A DNA stretch of 64,000 bases from Rudaea sp. 3F27F6 (GCF_005503555.1 NZ_SCNG01000005.1:310001-374000); one strand, 5' to 3'. Counted from the stretch's first letter, positions 52,163 to 61,468 are shown. The notes: generated by a model not told the origin, from the letters alone. Numbers and translations are program-made.

Positions 52163-53617
52163 TCAGCCCAGTTTGAGATCGACGATAAACTGCGACGCGT
52201 CGCTTTCGAGCTTCGCGATCACGTCCTTGCGTCTGCGCGCATAGAAGTCGGTGTTCAGCGTCATGCGCTGCGCGGCGGTCCAGAAATTCACCTGCCGCGC
52301 GCCCCACTTGAAGAACAGGAAGCGCTTGCGCTCGTCCGTGCTGCGAAAGTAGAACGCGCCGAGCGCCATGCTGAGCGCGCCGTTGTCGGAACTCTGCACC
52401 GAACCGAGCTGGAAATTGCCGCTGTCGCCGGTCGAAGCATGGAAGTCGAACATGCGTATCGCGCCGTCCTCTTCGGTCAGCGAAGACAGCGCGGCGATCG
52501 ACTGCTGCAGCACCGCGAGCTGGTTCTGCGTCGCGATGGCGGTGATGATCTTGAGCGCGGCCTGGTCCATGCGGAATTCGCCTTCGCTCTGATCGAAGCT
52601 GGTGAAGGCGAACTGCTCCGTCGTCCAGCCGAGGTTTTCCAGGACTTCCACGTATTTCTGGTACCACGCGCGCGTCTGCGTGAAGCGGTCGCAGGCGCCG
52701 CTGGCCGCACGCTGGGCCAATTGAACGGAGTAGAGCACGTCTTCCTTCTGCTGCTCGCCGACGCCGTCGACGAAGGACAGCAGGCTGCCGACGTCGACCT
52801 TGGCCGCGAGCGGCGGCGCTGCAGTCCGCCCGCGCGCGATCGTCGTTTTTGCCGCGCGCGGCTTCTTGCCCGGAGCAAGTCCTCCGCGCATCAATGCGAT
52901 CGGCGCGGGGGGCAGGATGAGATCGCGGACATACGCTTCGAGTCCGACGGCGACGATGTTGTGATCGGGCATCGTCGATTTCGCTTTGCCGCCGCCTTTC
53001 GGCGCACGCGCTTGGCGCATCGGCTTCAGCAGCGCTTGATGCGGTTGCTCGATCAAATGGCCTTGCGCGTCGAATTCGGCACTGAGGACGAAGGCCGACT
53101 CTTGCGCCGTGTAGCCGGGATCCCAGTGCGTGTTTCCGGGCACGTTGCAGTGACCGTAGTGGCCGCCTTGGCTGACCCAGATTTGCGGATTGCGATTGTG
53201 GCCGCCGGGGTCCTGGCCGTTGACCGCCGGCTTGGGCGGTCCGTCGGGCCAGACTCTCGGCACGCCGTGCTCGGCTTCGATCCAGCGGCAGAGGCGCGCG
53301 ACGTTGGCGAGCGCCTGCGGATTCTTCGGCAGATGGGCGAAGCCGACGAGTTCGATCTGCACGGCGGAATCGCGATTGGTCTCGATGCCGGGCGGGTGTT
53401 CCAGGGCGCGCGCGCCCTCGGCGGTGTCGATGTGCTGGAAAATATCCGTCGCGCTCACGGTGAAATGCGGATCGGATCGGCCGCTGCGAAACGCCTCCAT
53501 TGCGCCTTCGGCCGTGCTGCCTTCGGTGGTGTGATGCACGATACGATACGGCCCGCTCACATAGGGGCCGCACGAGCCCGAGATGGGAAGCCATTTGGCA
53601 AATGGACACCGAGCCAT
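52163..53617 (-). CDS. Two-domain N-acetylmuramoyl-L-alanine amidase with unknown C-terminal domain
   Basis: 484 residues from the ATG at 53617 behind AGGGGG; a longer frame upstream is noncoding. Residues about 20-175 form an Amidase_2 domain: VHHTTEG (His28), HFTVS, QIELVG, and GHCNVPGNTHWDPG with His156 and Asp166. The N-terminus lacks a signal peptide. After an Ala/Lys-rich linker (about 235-290) a second domain (about 300-484) contains an all-helical start and a beta-rich FFKWGARQVNFWTAAQ end that I do not recognise. The gene converges on the SGNH gene with 150 nt between. Confidence 0.83.
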   Translation of the reverse strand: MARCPFAKWLPISGSCGPYVSGPYRIVHHTTEGSTAEGAMEAFRSGRSDPHFTVSATDIFQHIDTAEGARALEHPPGIETNRDSAVQIELVGFAHLPKNPQALANVARLCRWIEAEHGVPRVWPDGPPKPAVNGQDPGGHNRNPQIWVSQGGHYGHCNVPGNTHWDPGYTAQESAFVLSAEFDAQGHLIEQPHQALLKPMRQARAPKGGGKAKSTMPDHNIVAVGLEAYVRDLILPPAPIALMRGGLAPGKKPRAAKTTIARGRTAAPPLAAKVDVGSLLSFVDGVGEQQKEDVLYSVQLAQRAASGACDRFTQTRAWYQKYVEVLENLGWTTEQFAFTSFDQSEGEFRMDQAALKIITAIATQNQLAVLQQSIAALSSLTEEDGAIRMFDFHASTGDSGNFQLGSVQSSDNGALSMALGAFYFRSTDERKRFLFFKWGARQVNFWTAAQRMTLNTDFYARRRKDVIAKLESDASQFIVDLKLG

Positions 53618-53706
53618 AAATCCCCCTTGGATTTTACCAAAATCGCGGTTTGCGTCGGATAAAAATCGGGGTGCAGCGTAATACGCCGAACGGCGGCGTA
53701 CAACGG

Positions 53707-53724
53707 CCCATTTTTGAAAATGGG
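53707..53724. promoter_or_regulatory. Palindrome CCCATTTTTGAAAATGGG
   Basis: A perfect 18-bp inverted repeat with a partial third arm (TTCAAAATGG, 53733-53742) just after it. It lies 90 nt upstream of the amidase start in a gap between two minus-strand genes, so it may be an operator for the amidase or a terminator for neither. No T-run follows on the minus strand beyond the arm. Confidence 0.4.
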
Positions 53725-53810
53725 CGCGGTTATTCAAAATGGTCGGTGATTATTTTGCGTCGCGCGAATGTGCTGCGACGCGTGGGCGGACGGGATCGTC
53801 GGTTCGACGG

Positions 53811-54362
53811 TCAGATCGGCAGCAAGGTGGTGACCCACAGCGAGGTGCAGGCCAGGCCGCAGCCGATCAGCGTGGCGGCGAGCACGTCGCTCGGGTAATG
53901 CAAGCCGAGCACGACGCGCGAAGCTGCGACGAGCAGTGCGAATGGAATCAGCAGCGGTGCCAGCCACGGGAAGTACGCCAACGCGACGATCGTGAAGGTG
54001 ACCGCATGCAGGGTGTGTCCCGAGGGAAAGCTGAACTCGTCGAGCGGCAGCACGAGCGGCACGATGTCCTGATGCGTGCGGAACGGGCGCGGGCGCCGCG
54101 TCCAGCGTTTGAGGCCGCGGTACATCGAGGCCGCGACGATGCCGGTCAGTGCCATCTGCAGCGCGACGTGGACGCCCTTGATGCCACCGAAGATCGCGAT
54201 CGCGAGCATCAGCACGTACCAGAAGACGCCGTCGCCGAGGCGGCTGATCACACCGAAGAAGCGCGCGATCGCGCGGCGTGCACCCCAGTGATTGGCGCGG
54301 CGGCACAGACCGACTTCGCGGCTGCGCAGTTCGAGGTTTTGCCAGAGTTGCGTCGCGGTCAT
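53811..54362 (-). CDS. PAP2-family phosphatase
   Basis: 183 residues from the ATG at 54362, which overlaps the stop of the glycosyltransferase (ATGA). Five or six hydrophobic segments. The phosphatase signature is complete: LKRWTRRPRPF, SFPSGHT and SRVVLGLHYPSD. It dephosphorylates lipid phosphates such as phosphatidate or undecaprenyl diphosphate at the outer face of the inner membrane. Coupling to a GT4 gene suggests glycolipid or isoprenoid-lipid metabolism. Confidence 0.9.
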   Translation of the reverse strand: MTATQLWQNLELRSREVGLCRRANHWGARRAIARFFGVISRLGDGVFWYVLMLAIAIFGGIKGVHVALQMALTGIVAASMYRGLKRWTRRPRPFRTHQDIVPLVLPLDEFSFPSGHTLHAVTFTIVALAYFPWLAPLLIPFALLVAASRVVLGLHYPSDVLAATLIGCGLACTSLWVTTLLPI

Positions 54363-55522
54363 GTCGCTCCCTCGCTGAATTTGCCGTTGCCGGCCAGTTT
54401 GTTGTTGGTCGGTCCCAGACCCGCGAGCAGCTTGGCGAAGCTCGCGGTGACCGAAACGGGATTGAGTTCGGCGACCGCGGCGACGGCGGCCTCGCGGATG
54501 TCCGTGCGGGTCACGTCGCTGCGCACCAAGTCGAGCGTCGCGCGCAGGAAGGCGTCTTCGTTGGCGAACGCCACGCGGCGTCCGCATTCGCCGGTCAGGT
54601 GCTCGCGCGCCGCGCCGTAGTCGAAGGCGACGGTCGGCAGGCCGCTCGCGAGCGCTTCGAGAGTAACGTTGCCGAAGGTTTCGGTCAGGCTCGGAAACAG
54701 GAACAGATCGGCGCTGGCGAAATGCCGCGCGAGTTCGTCGCCGCGCTGGATGCCGGCGAAGATGAAGTCGGGGTTTTCCGCGGCGAGCGCGGCGCGCGCC
54801 GGGCCGTCGCCGATCCAGATGTAGCGCGCGTCGCGATGGATTTTCTGAATCTCGCGGAACGCGCGCACGGCGAGCGGCAGGTTCTTTTCCGGGGCGATGC
54901 GGCCAACGTAGATCACCGCGATCTGGCCCGGCTTGAGGCCCCACTGCGCGCGCAGCGCTTCGTCGCGGTGCGTCGGCGAGAACAGCGCGTTGTCGACCGC
55001 GCGGCGCAGGAGGACGACGTTGCCGAACTTGTTCTCGATAAGGAAATCGCGCAGCTCGATGGTCGGCACCAGGGTCGCCGCGCCCTGGCGATGGAAGCGG
55101 CGCAGGTAGGCGAACACGACCGGAGTGAGGAAGCCGAAGCCGTAGTGGCGCGCGAAGTCGTCGAAGCGCGTGTGGAACCCGGTCGCGGCCGGAATGCCGA
55201 GCGCGCGCGCCGCGCGCAGGGCGGAATAGCCGAGCGGGCCTTCGGTGGCCGCGTAGATCGCGTCGGGGCGCTCGTCCTTCCAGAGCTTGCGCAGACGGCG
55301 TGCGGTCGGCAGGCCGAACTGCAGGCCCGGATACTTGGGCAGGCGCGCGCCGCGCACGAGGATGTCGGGGCCGTTCTCGTCGGCGTCGTCTTCGGTCTGG
55401 CGCGGACGCACGACCTGCACCGCGTGTCCGGCGTCGCGCAGACCTTGCGCCAGGCCGGCCACGGTCAGGGCCACGCCGTTGATTTCCGGTGGAAACGTCT
55501 CGGTGACCATGGCGATGCGCAT
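54359..55522 (-). CDS. GT4 glycosyltransferase
   Basis: 387 residues. The ATG at 55522 is preferred because AGGAG lies 8 nt upstream; a GTG at 55531 would touch it. N-terminal MRIAMVTETFPPEINGVALTV and GFHTRFDDFARHYG resemble the GT4 mannosyl/sulfoquinovosyl group. The C-terminal domain has VIYVGRIAPEKNLPLAVRA and the nucleotide-sugar motif SLTETFGNVTLEALASGLP. It transfers a sugar, probably to a lipid. It is translationally coupled to the PAP2 gene. Confidence 0.9.
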   Translation of the reverse strand: MRIAMVTETFPPEINGVALTVAGLAQGLRDAGHAVQVVRPRQTEDDADENGPDILVRGARLPKYPGLQFGLPTARRLRKLWKDERPDAIYAATEGPLGYSALRAARALGIPAATGFHTRFDDFARHYGFGFLTPVVFAYLRRFHRQGAATLVPTIELRDFLIENKFGNVVLLRRAVDNALFSPTHRDEALRAQWGLKPGQIAVIYVGRIAPEKNLPLAVRAFREIQKIHRDARYIWIGDGPARAALAAENPDFIFAGIQRGDELARHFASADLFLFPSLTETFGNVTLEALASGLPTVAFDYGAAREHLTGECGRRVAFANEDAFLRATLDLVRSDVTRTDIREAAVAAVAELNPVSVTASFAKLLAGLGPTNNKLAGNGKFSEGAT

Positions 55523-55695
55523 GCGCGGCACTCCTGCGTTTGATGCAGGCTAGTCGGCATGCTTGAACGAGGGGTTACGGATTTATGTCTAGCGCGTTAC
55601 GCGGTCGGCTGCGTCACGAATCGGATGCGGTCCGTGCGTTTCAGAGAAAGCGCTCGGACGAGTGAGCTGCGCCGGAAATCGATCCGGCAAGGCGA

Positions 55696-55712
55696 GGCCG
55701 GATTGCCCGGCC
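55696..55712. terminator. Small GC hairpin downstream of DUF2147 gene
   Basis: GGCCGG-attgc-CCGGCC is a perfect 6-bp stem 40 nt beyond the DUF2147 stop on the minus strand. There is no clear T-run, so it may or may not terminate transcription. Confidence 0.3.
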
Positions 55713-55752
55713 CCGCTGGGACGTTCTTGCTTCTACGGGTGACCCGCAATCG

Positions 55753-56199
55753 TCACGGCGTTACGCGTTGCCAGACCTGGGTTTCGCCGAGCAGGGCGAA
55801 GCCGATGAATCCGCGCACTTCGAGTTTCTTGCCGCCGTCGACGAGGCGCATCTTGCACTTGTAGACCTTGCCGTTCTGCGGCTTGAGGCAGGTGCCGCCT
55901 TCCCAGGTGTCGTCGCCGCTCTTCTTGAAGTTCTGCAGGATGGTCATGCCGAGCACCGGCTTGTTGTGGAACTCGCCTTCGCAGAGTTCGCAGACTGGAT
56001 TCGGGCCCTTTTCCGAAATCATGATCTCGGTGACCTTGCCGCTGAGGATGCCGCCGTTCTCGGAAATCTCGACATGCGACTTCGGCTTGTTGTCTTCGGT
56101 GAACGTGGTCCAGCTGCCGACCGGCGTGGTGTCGGCGGCGAAGGCCGGGGCGGCGCAGAACGCGGCGAAAGCGGCGAAGAGAAAAGTGTACGAACGCAT
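55753..56199 (-). CDS. DUF2147-like secreted protein
   Basis: 148 residues from the ATG at 56199, which opens with a clear signal peptide ([21 protein letters not shown]). The mature part has the DUF2147 pattern: [27 protein letters not shown] and [19 protein letters not shown]. It is a periplasmic beta-barrel-like domain of unknown function. Two CxxC-like cysteines (VCELCEG) are notable. Confidence 0.88.
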   Translation of the reverse strand: MRSYTFLFAAFAAFCAAPAFAADTTPVGSWTTFTEDNKPKSHVEISENGGILSGKVTEIMISEKGPNPVCELCEGEFHNKPVLGMTILQNFKKSGDDTWEGGTCLKPQNGKVYKCKMRLVDGGKKLEVRGFIGFALLGETQVWQRVTP

Positions 56200-56323
56200 G
56201 ACGACTCCCTGGTTGTGGTGGTTTTTGTTGTGCGCGGATCGGAAACCGATGCGGCGCGGGTCAATACGGTCCCGCACAGTTGGTTACAATTGGCGATCCT
56301 ATCCAAAGTCTCGCAGTACATCC

Positions 56324-57415
56324 ATGACGCAAAGCATCAAGGAATCGGCCGAGCGCCTCGCCGGCGCCGTGGTCGATCCGCATACGGGCAGGACGCTCGC
56401 CGAAAGCGGCGCGCTGAAAGGCGTCGGCGCCGACGGCGACAAGGTCGCGGTCGACATCGTCCTCGGTTACCCGGCGAAGCAATGGGAAGGCGCGCTGGCG
56501 CAGCAGGTGCGCAGCGCGCTGCAGGCCGATCCGCAGATCGGTCAGGTGACCGTCGGCATCGCCTCGCGCGTGCATGCGCACAAAGTGCAGAACGACCTGA
56601 CCCCGCTGCCGAACGTGAAGAACGTTATCGCCGTCGCCTCAGGCAAAGGCGGCGTCGGCAAGTCGACCACGGCGGCGAATCTCGCCCTCGCGCTCGCCGC
56701 CGAAGGCGCCAAGGTCGGCCTGCTCGACGCGGACATCTACGGGCCGAGCATCCCGCGCATGATGGGCGTGTCGGGCAAACCCGATTCGAAAGACGGCAAG
56801 AGCATCGAGGCGAAGATCGCGCACGGCATCGCCACCATGTCGATCGGTTTCCTGATCGAAGAAGACACGCCGATGATCTGGCGCGGTCCGATGGTGACCC
56901 AGGCGCTGACCCAGTTGCTCAACGACACGAACTGGATCGACCTCGACTATCTGGTCATCGACCTGCCGCCCGGTACGGGCGATATCCAGCTGACCCTGTG
57001 CCAGAAGGTGCCGGTCTCGGGCGCGCTGATCGTGACGACGCCGCAGGACATCGCCACGCTCGATGCGAAGAAGGCGTTGAAGATGTTCGAGAAAGTCAGC
57101 GTGCCGGTGCTCGGTATCGTCGAGAACATGGCCCTGCATATCTGCACGAACTGCGGTCACAGCGAACATATTTTCGGTGCGGGCGGCGGTGCGGCGATGG
57201 CCGCGCAATATGGCGTTCCGCTGCTCGGTTCGCTGCCGCTCGACATCCGCATCCGCGAACAGGCCGACGGTGGCGTGCCGACGGTTGCGGCGGAACCGAA
57301 CGGCGCGCTCGCGCAGAGCTATGCCGAGATCGCACGCAAGACCGCCGCCCAGCTCAGCCTGCGCGCGCGCAGCAAGGCGGCCGGTTTTCCGAAGATCGTC
57401 ATCCAGAACACCTGA
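56324..57415 (+). CDS. apbC: Iron-sulfur cluster carrier ApbC/Mrp (P-loop NTPase)
   Basis: 363 residues. An N-terminal DUF59-like region (about 1-90) precedes the ParA/MinD-type ATPase. The deviant Walker A is [16 protein letters not shown], followed by DADIYGPS and [14 protein letters not shown] carries the conserved CxxC that holds a 4Fe-4S cluster. It inserts or carries Fe-S clusters for other proteins. Full length, followed after 23 nt by fabV. Confidence 0.95.
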   Translation: MTQSIKESAERLAGAVVDPHTGRTLAESGALKGVGADGDKVAVDIVLGYPAKQWEGALAQQVRSALQADPQIGQVTVGIASRVHAHKVQNDLTPLPNVKNVIAVASGKGGVGKSTTAANLALALAAEGAKVGLLDADIYGPSIPRMMGVSGKPDSKDGKSIEAKIAHGIATMSIGFLIEEDTPMIWRGPMVTQALTQLLNDTNWIDLDYLVIDLPPGTGDIQLTLCQKVPVSGALIVTTPQDIATLDAKKALKMFEKVSVPVLGIVENMALHICTNCGHSEHIFGAGGGAAMAAQYGVPLLGSLPLDIRIREQADGGVPTVAAEPNGALAQSYAEIARKTAAQLSLRARSKAAGFPKIVIQNT

Positions 57416-57438
57416 CAACACATCCGACAGGAAACAAC

Positions 57439-58650
57439 GTGATCATTCATCCCAAGGTCCGCGGCTTCATCTGCACCACGGCGCATCCGCTCGGCTGCGA
57501 GAAGAACGTGCTCGAACAGATCGGCGTCACCGAGAAGGCCGGGCTTGGCGCACCGGCGCGCGCGCCGAAGCGCGTGCTCGTCATCGGCGCGTCGACCGGC
57601 TACGGGCTCGCTTCACGCATCACCGCGGCGTTCGGTTACGGTGCGGCGACGCTCGGCGTGTTCTTCGAGAAACCGTCGAGCGAAGTGAAGCCCGGCACCG
57701 CCGGCTGGTACAACTCGGCCGCGTTCGACAAGTTGGCCAAGCAGGCCGGTCTATACAGCCGCTCGATCAACGGCGATGCGTTCTCGGACGAGACGCGAGC
57801 GCGCGCCATCGAGATCATCGAGAACGAAATGGGCGGCAAGATCGATCTCGTCGTCTATTCGCTCGCCTCGCCGGTGCGCAAGCTGCCTGAGACCGGCGAA
57901 GTGGTGCGCTCGGCGCTGAAGACCATCGGCGCGCCGTTCACCGCGCTCTCAGTCGACACCAATCGCGACACGGTCGTGCAGGCCACCGTCGAGCCGGCGA
58001 CCGAGCAGGAAATTGCCGACACGGTGAAAGTGATGGGCGGCGAGGACTGGGCGCTGTGGATCGACGCGCTGAGCCGCGCCGGCGTGCTTGCCGACGGTGC
58101 GCAGACGATCGCCTACAGCTACGTCGGCACCGAAATCACCTGGCCGATCTACTGGCACGGCGCGCTCGGCCGGGCCAAGCAGCATCTCGACGACACCGCG
58201 CGCGAACTGCGCGGGCGCCATGCCGCGCAGCATCTCGGCGCCTACGTCGGCGTGATGAAGTCCGTGGTGACCCAGGCGAGCGCGGCGATTCCGATCCTGC
58301 CGCTGTATATCGCGATGGCGTTTCGCGTCATGAAAGAGAAGGGCCTGCACGAAGGTCCGATCGAGCAGGCCAACCGCCTGTTCCGCGACGCGCTCTATCG
58401 CATCGATGGGCAGGCGCCGCAAACCGACGGCGAGGGCCGCTTGCGCCTCGACGATTGGGAAATGCGCGACGACGTGCAGCAGGCCTGCAAGGCACTGTGG
58501 CCGACGGTGACGACCGAGAATCTGCGTCAGGTCACCGACTACGACGGTTACAAGCGCGACTTCCTGCGCCTGTTCGGCTTCGCCCGCGACGACGTCGACT
58601 ACGACGCCGACATCGGCCCCGACGTGCGTTTCGACGTCGTCGAAATCTGA
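57439..58650 (+). CDS. fabV: Trans-2-enoyl-ACP reductase FabV
   Basis: 403 residues from a GTG start behind [28 protein letters not shown] is the standard FabV start. [14 protein letters not shown] is the nucleotide-binding loop, and [10 protein letters not shown] provides the catalytic Tyr-x8-Lys. It performs the last reduction of fatty-acid elongation and, unlike FabI, is usually insensitive to triclosan. Its stop is one nt from the stop of the convergent TetR gene. Confidence 0.97.
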   Translation: MIIHPKVRGFICTTAHPLGCEKNVLEQIGVTEKAGLGAPARAPKRVLVIGASTGYGLASRITAAFGYGAATLGVFFEKPSSEVKPGTAGWYNSAAFDKLAKQAGLYSRSINGDAFSDETRARAIEIIENEMGGKIDLVVYSLASPVRKLPETGEVVRSALKTIGAPFTALSVDTNRDTVVQATVEPATEQEIADTVKVMGGEDWALWIDALSRAGVLADGAQTIAYSYVGTEITWPIYWHGALGRAKQHLDDTARELRGRHAAQHLGAYVGVMKSVVTQASAAIPILPLYIAMAFRVMKEKGLHEGPIEQANRLFRDALYRIDGQAPQTDGEGRLRLDDWEMRDDVQQACKALWPTVTTENLRQVTDYDGYKRDFLRLFGFARDDVDYDADIGPDVRFDVVEI

Positions 58651-58651
58651 G

Positions 58652-59314
58652 TCAACGCCGCGCGGCCGACCTGCCGCGCGGCGATTTCGCCCGCGGCGCC
58701 GCGGCGCCGAGATCCGCCAGGTACAGCGCGAGCATGCGCACGCATTCCTTGTCGAGTGCGTCGATCGCGGCAGGTTCGCTGCGCGCGCTCAATTCCGTCG
58801 CCGCTTTCATCTGTTGCAGTACGGCGATCGCCGCGGTGGTCGCCTGCGCGGGCGCCAGCGCGGGTGCGATCGCGTGCAGGATGCGCTGCAAGCGCGCGAG
58901 CACGGCCGTGCGGAATTCCGCGCCGCGCGCGGCCTTTTCATGGCGCAGGGCGTCGAGCAGCGACAAAATCGCGGCGCGCTCGGTCTTCAGATCGACGAAC
59001 ACGCGCAACAATGATCGCGCCAGCGCTTCGACGGCGAGCAAGGCCGAAGCGGCCTCGATGCGCTCGAGCGCGGCGACGGTCAGTTCGAGATAGCGCAGCA
59101 TCAGCGCATCGGCGATCAGTTCCTTGTTCGGAAAGAACTGATACAGCGAACCGATCGGCGCGCCGGCGCGCGCCGCGATCTCGGTCATCGTCGCCGCGGC
59201 ATAACCTTTTTCCGCAAACACCGCGATCGCCGCCTCGATGAGCGCGGCGACGCGTTCCTTGCCGCGCTGGCGTTGCGGGGTGCGCGCGGCAGGCGAAATC
59301 TTCTTCGTTGACAT
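58652..59314 (-). CDS. TetR family transcriptional regulator
   Basis: 220 residues from the ATG at 59314. The HTH domain (about 20-70) reads ALIEAAIAVFAEKGYAAATM, EIAARAGAPIGSLYQFFPNKEL. The C-terminal ligand domain is helical. It is divergent from the isochorismatase gene, with two palindromes in between, so it probably represses itself and the isochorismatase-AbrB operon. The tail is Arg/Ser/Pro-rich. Confidence 0.92.
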   Translation of the reverse strand: MSTKKISPAARTPQRQRGKERVAALIEAAIAVFAEKGYAAATMTEIAARAGAPIGSLYQFFPNKELIADALMLRYLELTVAALERIEAASALLAVEALARSLLRVFVDLKTERAAILSLLDALRHEKAARGAEFRTAVLARLQRILHAIAPALAPAQATTAAIAVLQQMKAATELSARSEPAAIDALDKECVRMLALYLADLGAAAPRAKSPRGRSAARR

Positions 59315-59317
59315 TTG

Positions 59318-59331
59318 TGAGGATTTCCTCA
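59318..59331. promoter_or_regulatory. Candidate TetR operator 1, TGAGGATTTCCTCA
   Basis: A perfect 14-bp palindrome begins 3 nt upstream of the TetR start codon, inside the divergent intergenic region. It shares its GAGGA/TCCTC arms with the site at 59341-59354, 23 bp away centre to centre. Confidence 0.65.
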
Positions 59332-59340
59332 TATATTTTG

Positions 59341-59354
59341 CGAGGACATCCTCA
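59341..59354. promoter_or_regulatory. Candidate TetR operator 2, CGAGGACATCCTCA
   Basis: GAGGA-CA-TCCTC repeats the arms of operator 1 with a different centre. The ATATATTTT stretch between the two sites is a possible -10 region, which bound repressor would cover. Confidence 0.62.
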
Positions 59355-59416
59355 TGTTCTCACCTCTGGGCGCGACCGCGCAACACGGTCGGCCTGCCGA
59401 CTTTCGGAGCATCCTT

Positions 59417-59992
59417 ATGATCGAACTCGATTCCGCCAGCACCGCTCTCGTCCTCGTCGATTTGCAGAAGGGCATCCTCGCCATGCCGACCGAGCCGCAC
59501 GGCGGCGAACTCGTGTTTGCCGCGGGCGCCGCGCTTTCGGCGCGCTTCCGCGCGGCCGGCGCGCCGGTCGTGCGCGTGCGCGTCGATCTCGGGCCGAATT
59601 TCGCCGACGCCCCGTCCAGCCTCGTCGATCAGCCGACGCCGCGGCCGCCGGGCGGATTGCCGGCCGACTTCGCCGAGTTTCCCGACGATCCCGCGGCGCA
59701 CGGCGATCTGATCGTCACCAAGCACAGCTGGGGCGCTTTCCACGGCACCGACCTCGATCTGCGCCTGCGCCGCCGCGGCGTGCGCACGATCGTGCTCGGC
59801 GGCATCTCGACCAATGTCGGCGTCGAATCGACCGCGCGCAGCGCCTTCGATCTCGGCTACGACGTCGTGGTCGTCGAGGACGCCTGCAGCGGACGCTCGG
59901 CGGAGATGCACGCGTTTGCGTTCAAGTACATTTTCCCGCGACTCGCGCGTGTTGCGGTCGGCGCGGACTTGCATTTCGGCCGCGCACGCTGA
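59417..59992 (+). CDS. Isochorismatase-like hydrolase lacking the cysteine
   Basis: 191 residues from ATG 59417; an upstream Met at 59354 overlaps an operator. The fold is clear from ALVLVDLQKG (Asp) and VTKHSWGAFHGT (Lys). At the position where cysteine hydrolases have a nucleophile, the sequence is GGISTNVGVEST, so Gly replaces Cys, as in isochorismatase PhzD rather than nicotinamidase. It may cleave a vinyl ether or another non-amide bond. It leads an operon with the AbrB-like transporter. Confidence 0.83.
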   Translation: MIELDSASTALVLVDLQKGILAMPTEPHGGELVFAAGAALSARFRAAGAPVVRVRVDLGPNFADAPSSLVDQPTPRPPGGLPADFAEFPDDPAAHGDLIVTKHSWGAFHGTDLDLRLRRRGVRTIVLGGISTNVGVESTARSAFDLGYDVVVVEDACSGRSAEMHAFAFKYIFPRLARVAVGADLHFGRAR

Positions 59993-60003
59993 GGCGATCG
60001 GCC

Positions 60004-61113
60004 ATGCTCGCGAGACTGTCCAAACCGGCGCAGTGGGGGCTGCTCGCGATCTTGTCGGCGGCCATCGCCGGCGGTCTGTTCGCTCTGCATCTGCCCGGCG
60101 CGCTACTGCTCGGCCCGATGTTCGCCGGCATTGCATTCGGCACACACGGTGCCGAAGTGCGCGTGCCGGCAAAGGCTTATATCGGCGCGCAAGCGATTGT
60201 CGGCTGCCTGATCGCAAACATGATCACGCCGGCGATCGCGCAGACCTTTCTCGCGCATTGGCCGCTGTTCGTCGGCACGATTGCGGCGACGCTCGTCGCC
60301 AGCATCGCCCTCGGCGCAGGATTGAGCCGGGTCGCGCGCACCTTGCCCGGCACCACGGCGATCTGGGGCGTAACGCCCGGCGCGGCTATGGCCATGGTGC
60401 TGATGGCCGAGTCGTTCGGCGCCGACGCGCGGCTCGTCGCTTTCATGCAGTATCTGCGCGTCATCTGCGTCGCCCTGGTCGCCGCGGCAGTCGCGCATTT
60501 CTGGCTGCACCTGCAGGACGTTGCCCCGGTGCAACCCGTCTGGTTTCCGCCGCTCGACGTGATGGCATTCGCCGGCACTCTGGCCGTTGCTGCGATCGGC
60601 GCCGTGGTCGGCGTACGTTCGCGCATCCAGGCCGGCGCCTTGCTCGTGCCGGCGCTCGGCGCGATCGTGCTGCATTTGGGCGGCTGGCTGAAACTCGAAC
60701 TGCCGCCGTGGCTGCTGACTGCGGTCTATGCGCTGATCGGCTGGAGCATCGGCCTGCGCTTCCGCCGCGATACGCTGCGCTACTCATTGCGCGCATTGTC
60801 GCCGATCCTGTTCTCGATCGCGGCGCTGATCGCCGTCTGTGCAGGCCTGTCATGGCTGCTCGTGCAGGCGGCCGGTGTCGACGCGCTGACCGCCTATCTG
60901 GCGATGAGCCCGGGCGGCATGGATACGGTGGCGATCATCGCTGCGTCCAGCCACGTCGATCTCGCCTTCGTGATGGCGATGCAGGCGGTGCGCCTGATCG
61001 TCGTCATCGCCCTTGGCCCACGCTTGGCGGCGTGGGTTGCGCGGCATATCGGAAAGCAGTCTGCCGCGGCCATACCGGCGCACGACGCCGCCACCCGAGA
61101 GGACTCACAATGA
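60004..61113 (+). CDS. AbrB family membrane protein
   Basis: 369 residues, 11 nt after the isochorismatase stop. Ten or so hydrophobic segments in two similar halves and the repeated GTTAIWGVTPGAAMAMVLMA and LTAYLAMSPGGMDTVAIIA motifs mark the AbrB (COG3180) family. The family is often mislabelled as ammonia monooxygenase; a transport role is likely. Substrate unknown, but probably linked to the isochorismatase-like enzyme. Confidence 0.87.
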   Translation: MLARLSKPAQWGLLAILSAAIAGGLFALHLPGALLLGPMFAGIAFGTHGAEVRVPAKAYIGAQAIVGCLIANMITPAIAQTFLAHWPLFVGTIAATLVASIALGAGLSRVARTLPGTTAIWGVTPGAAMAMVLMAESFGADARLVAFMQYLRVICVALVAAAVAHFWLHLQDVAPVQPVWFPPLDVMAFAGTLAVAAIGAVVGVRSRIQAGALLVPALGAIVLHLGGWLKLELPPWLLTAVYALIGWSIGLRFRRDTLRYSLRALSPILFSIAALIAVCAGLSWLLVQAAGVDALTAYLAMSPGGMDTVAIIAASSHVDLAFVMAMQAVRLIVVIALGPRLAAWVARHIGKQSAAAIPAHDAATREDSQ

Positions 61114-61436
61114 TCGACTACGTTGCCTGGTTCTTTGCCGGCGCGCTGGCTGCGAACGGCGTGCCGCATTTCGTCGCCGGCGTGTCGGGGCGCGCTTTTC
61201 CGACGCCGTTCGCGCGCTTTTACGGACGCACCGAGTCGACGGCCTGGTTCAACGTGATCTGGGCGGCGCTCAATCTGGCCGGTGCTTATGCGCTCATCTG
61301 GCACGTGGGCACGTTCGACGGCGGCAACCTCATGCACGCTGGCACGGCCGGCCTCGGTGCCTTGCTCCTCGCGCTCGCCATGGCGGGGTGGTTCGGCAAG
61401 GAGTATGGCGGCAATCGCCCCGGCTCCCGATCCTGA
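61110..61436 (+). CDS. Small membrane protein, third gene of TetR-controlled operon
   Basis: 108 residues. The start overlaps the AbrB stop (ATGA). Three or four hydrophobic segments. MIDYVAWFFAGALAANGVPH and GRTESTAWFNVIWAALNLAG are recognisable in many genomes as an uncharacterised membrane family. Function unknown. Confidence 0.78.
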   Translation: MIDYVAWFFAGALAANGVPHFVAGVSGRAFPTPFARFYGRTESTAWFNVIWAALNLAGAYALIWHVGTFDGGNLMHAGTAGLGALLLALAMAGWFGKEYGGNRPGSRS

Positions 61437-61468
61437 GCCGTGCGGCGAGTCCGTCGCCGCTGCGCGAA

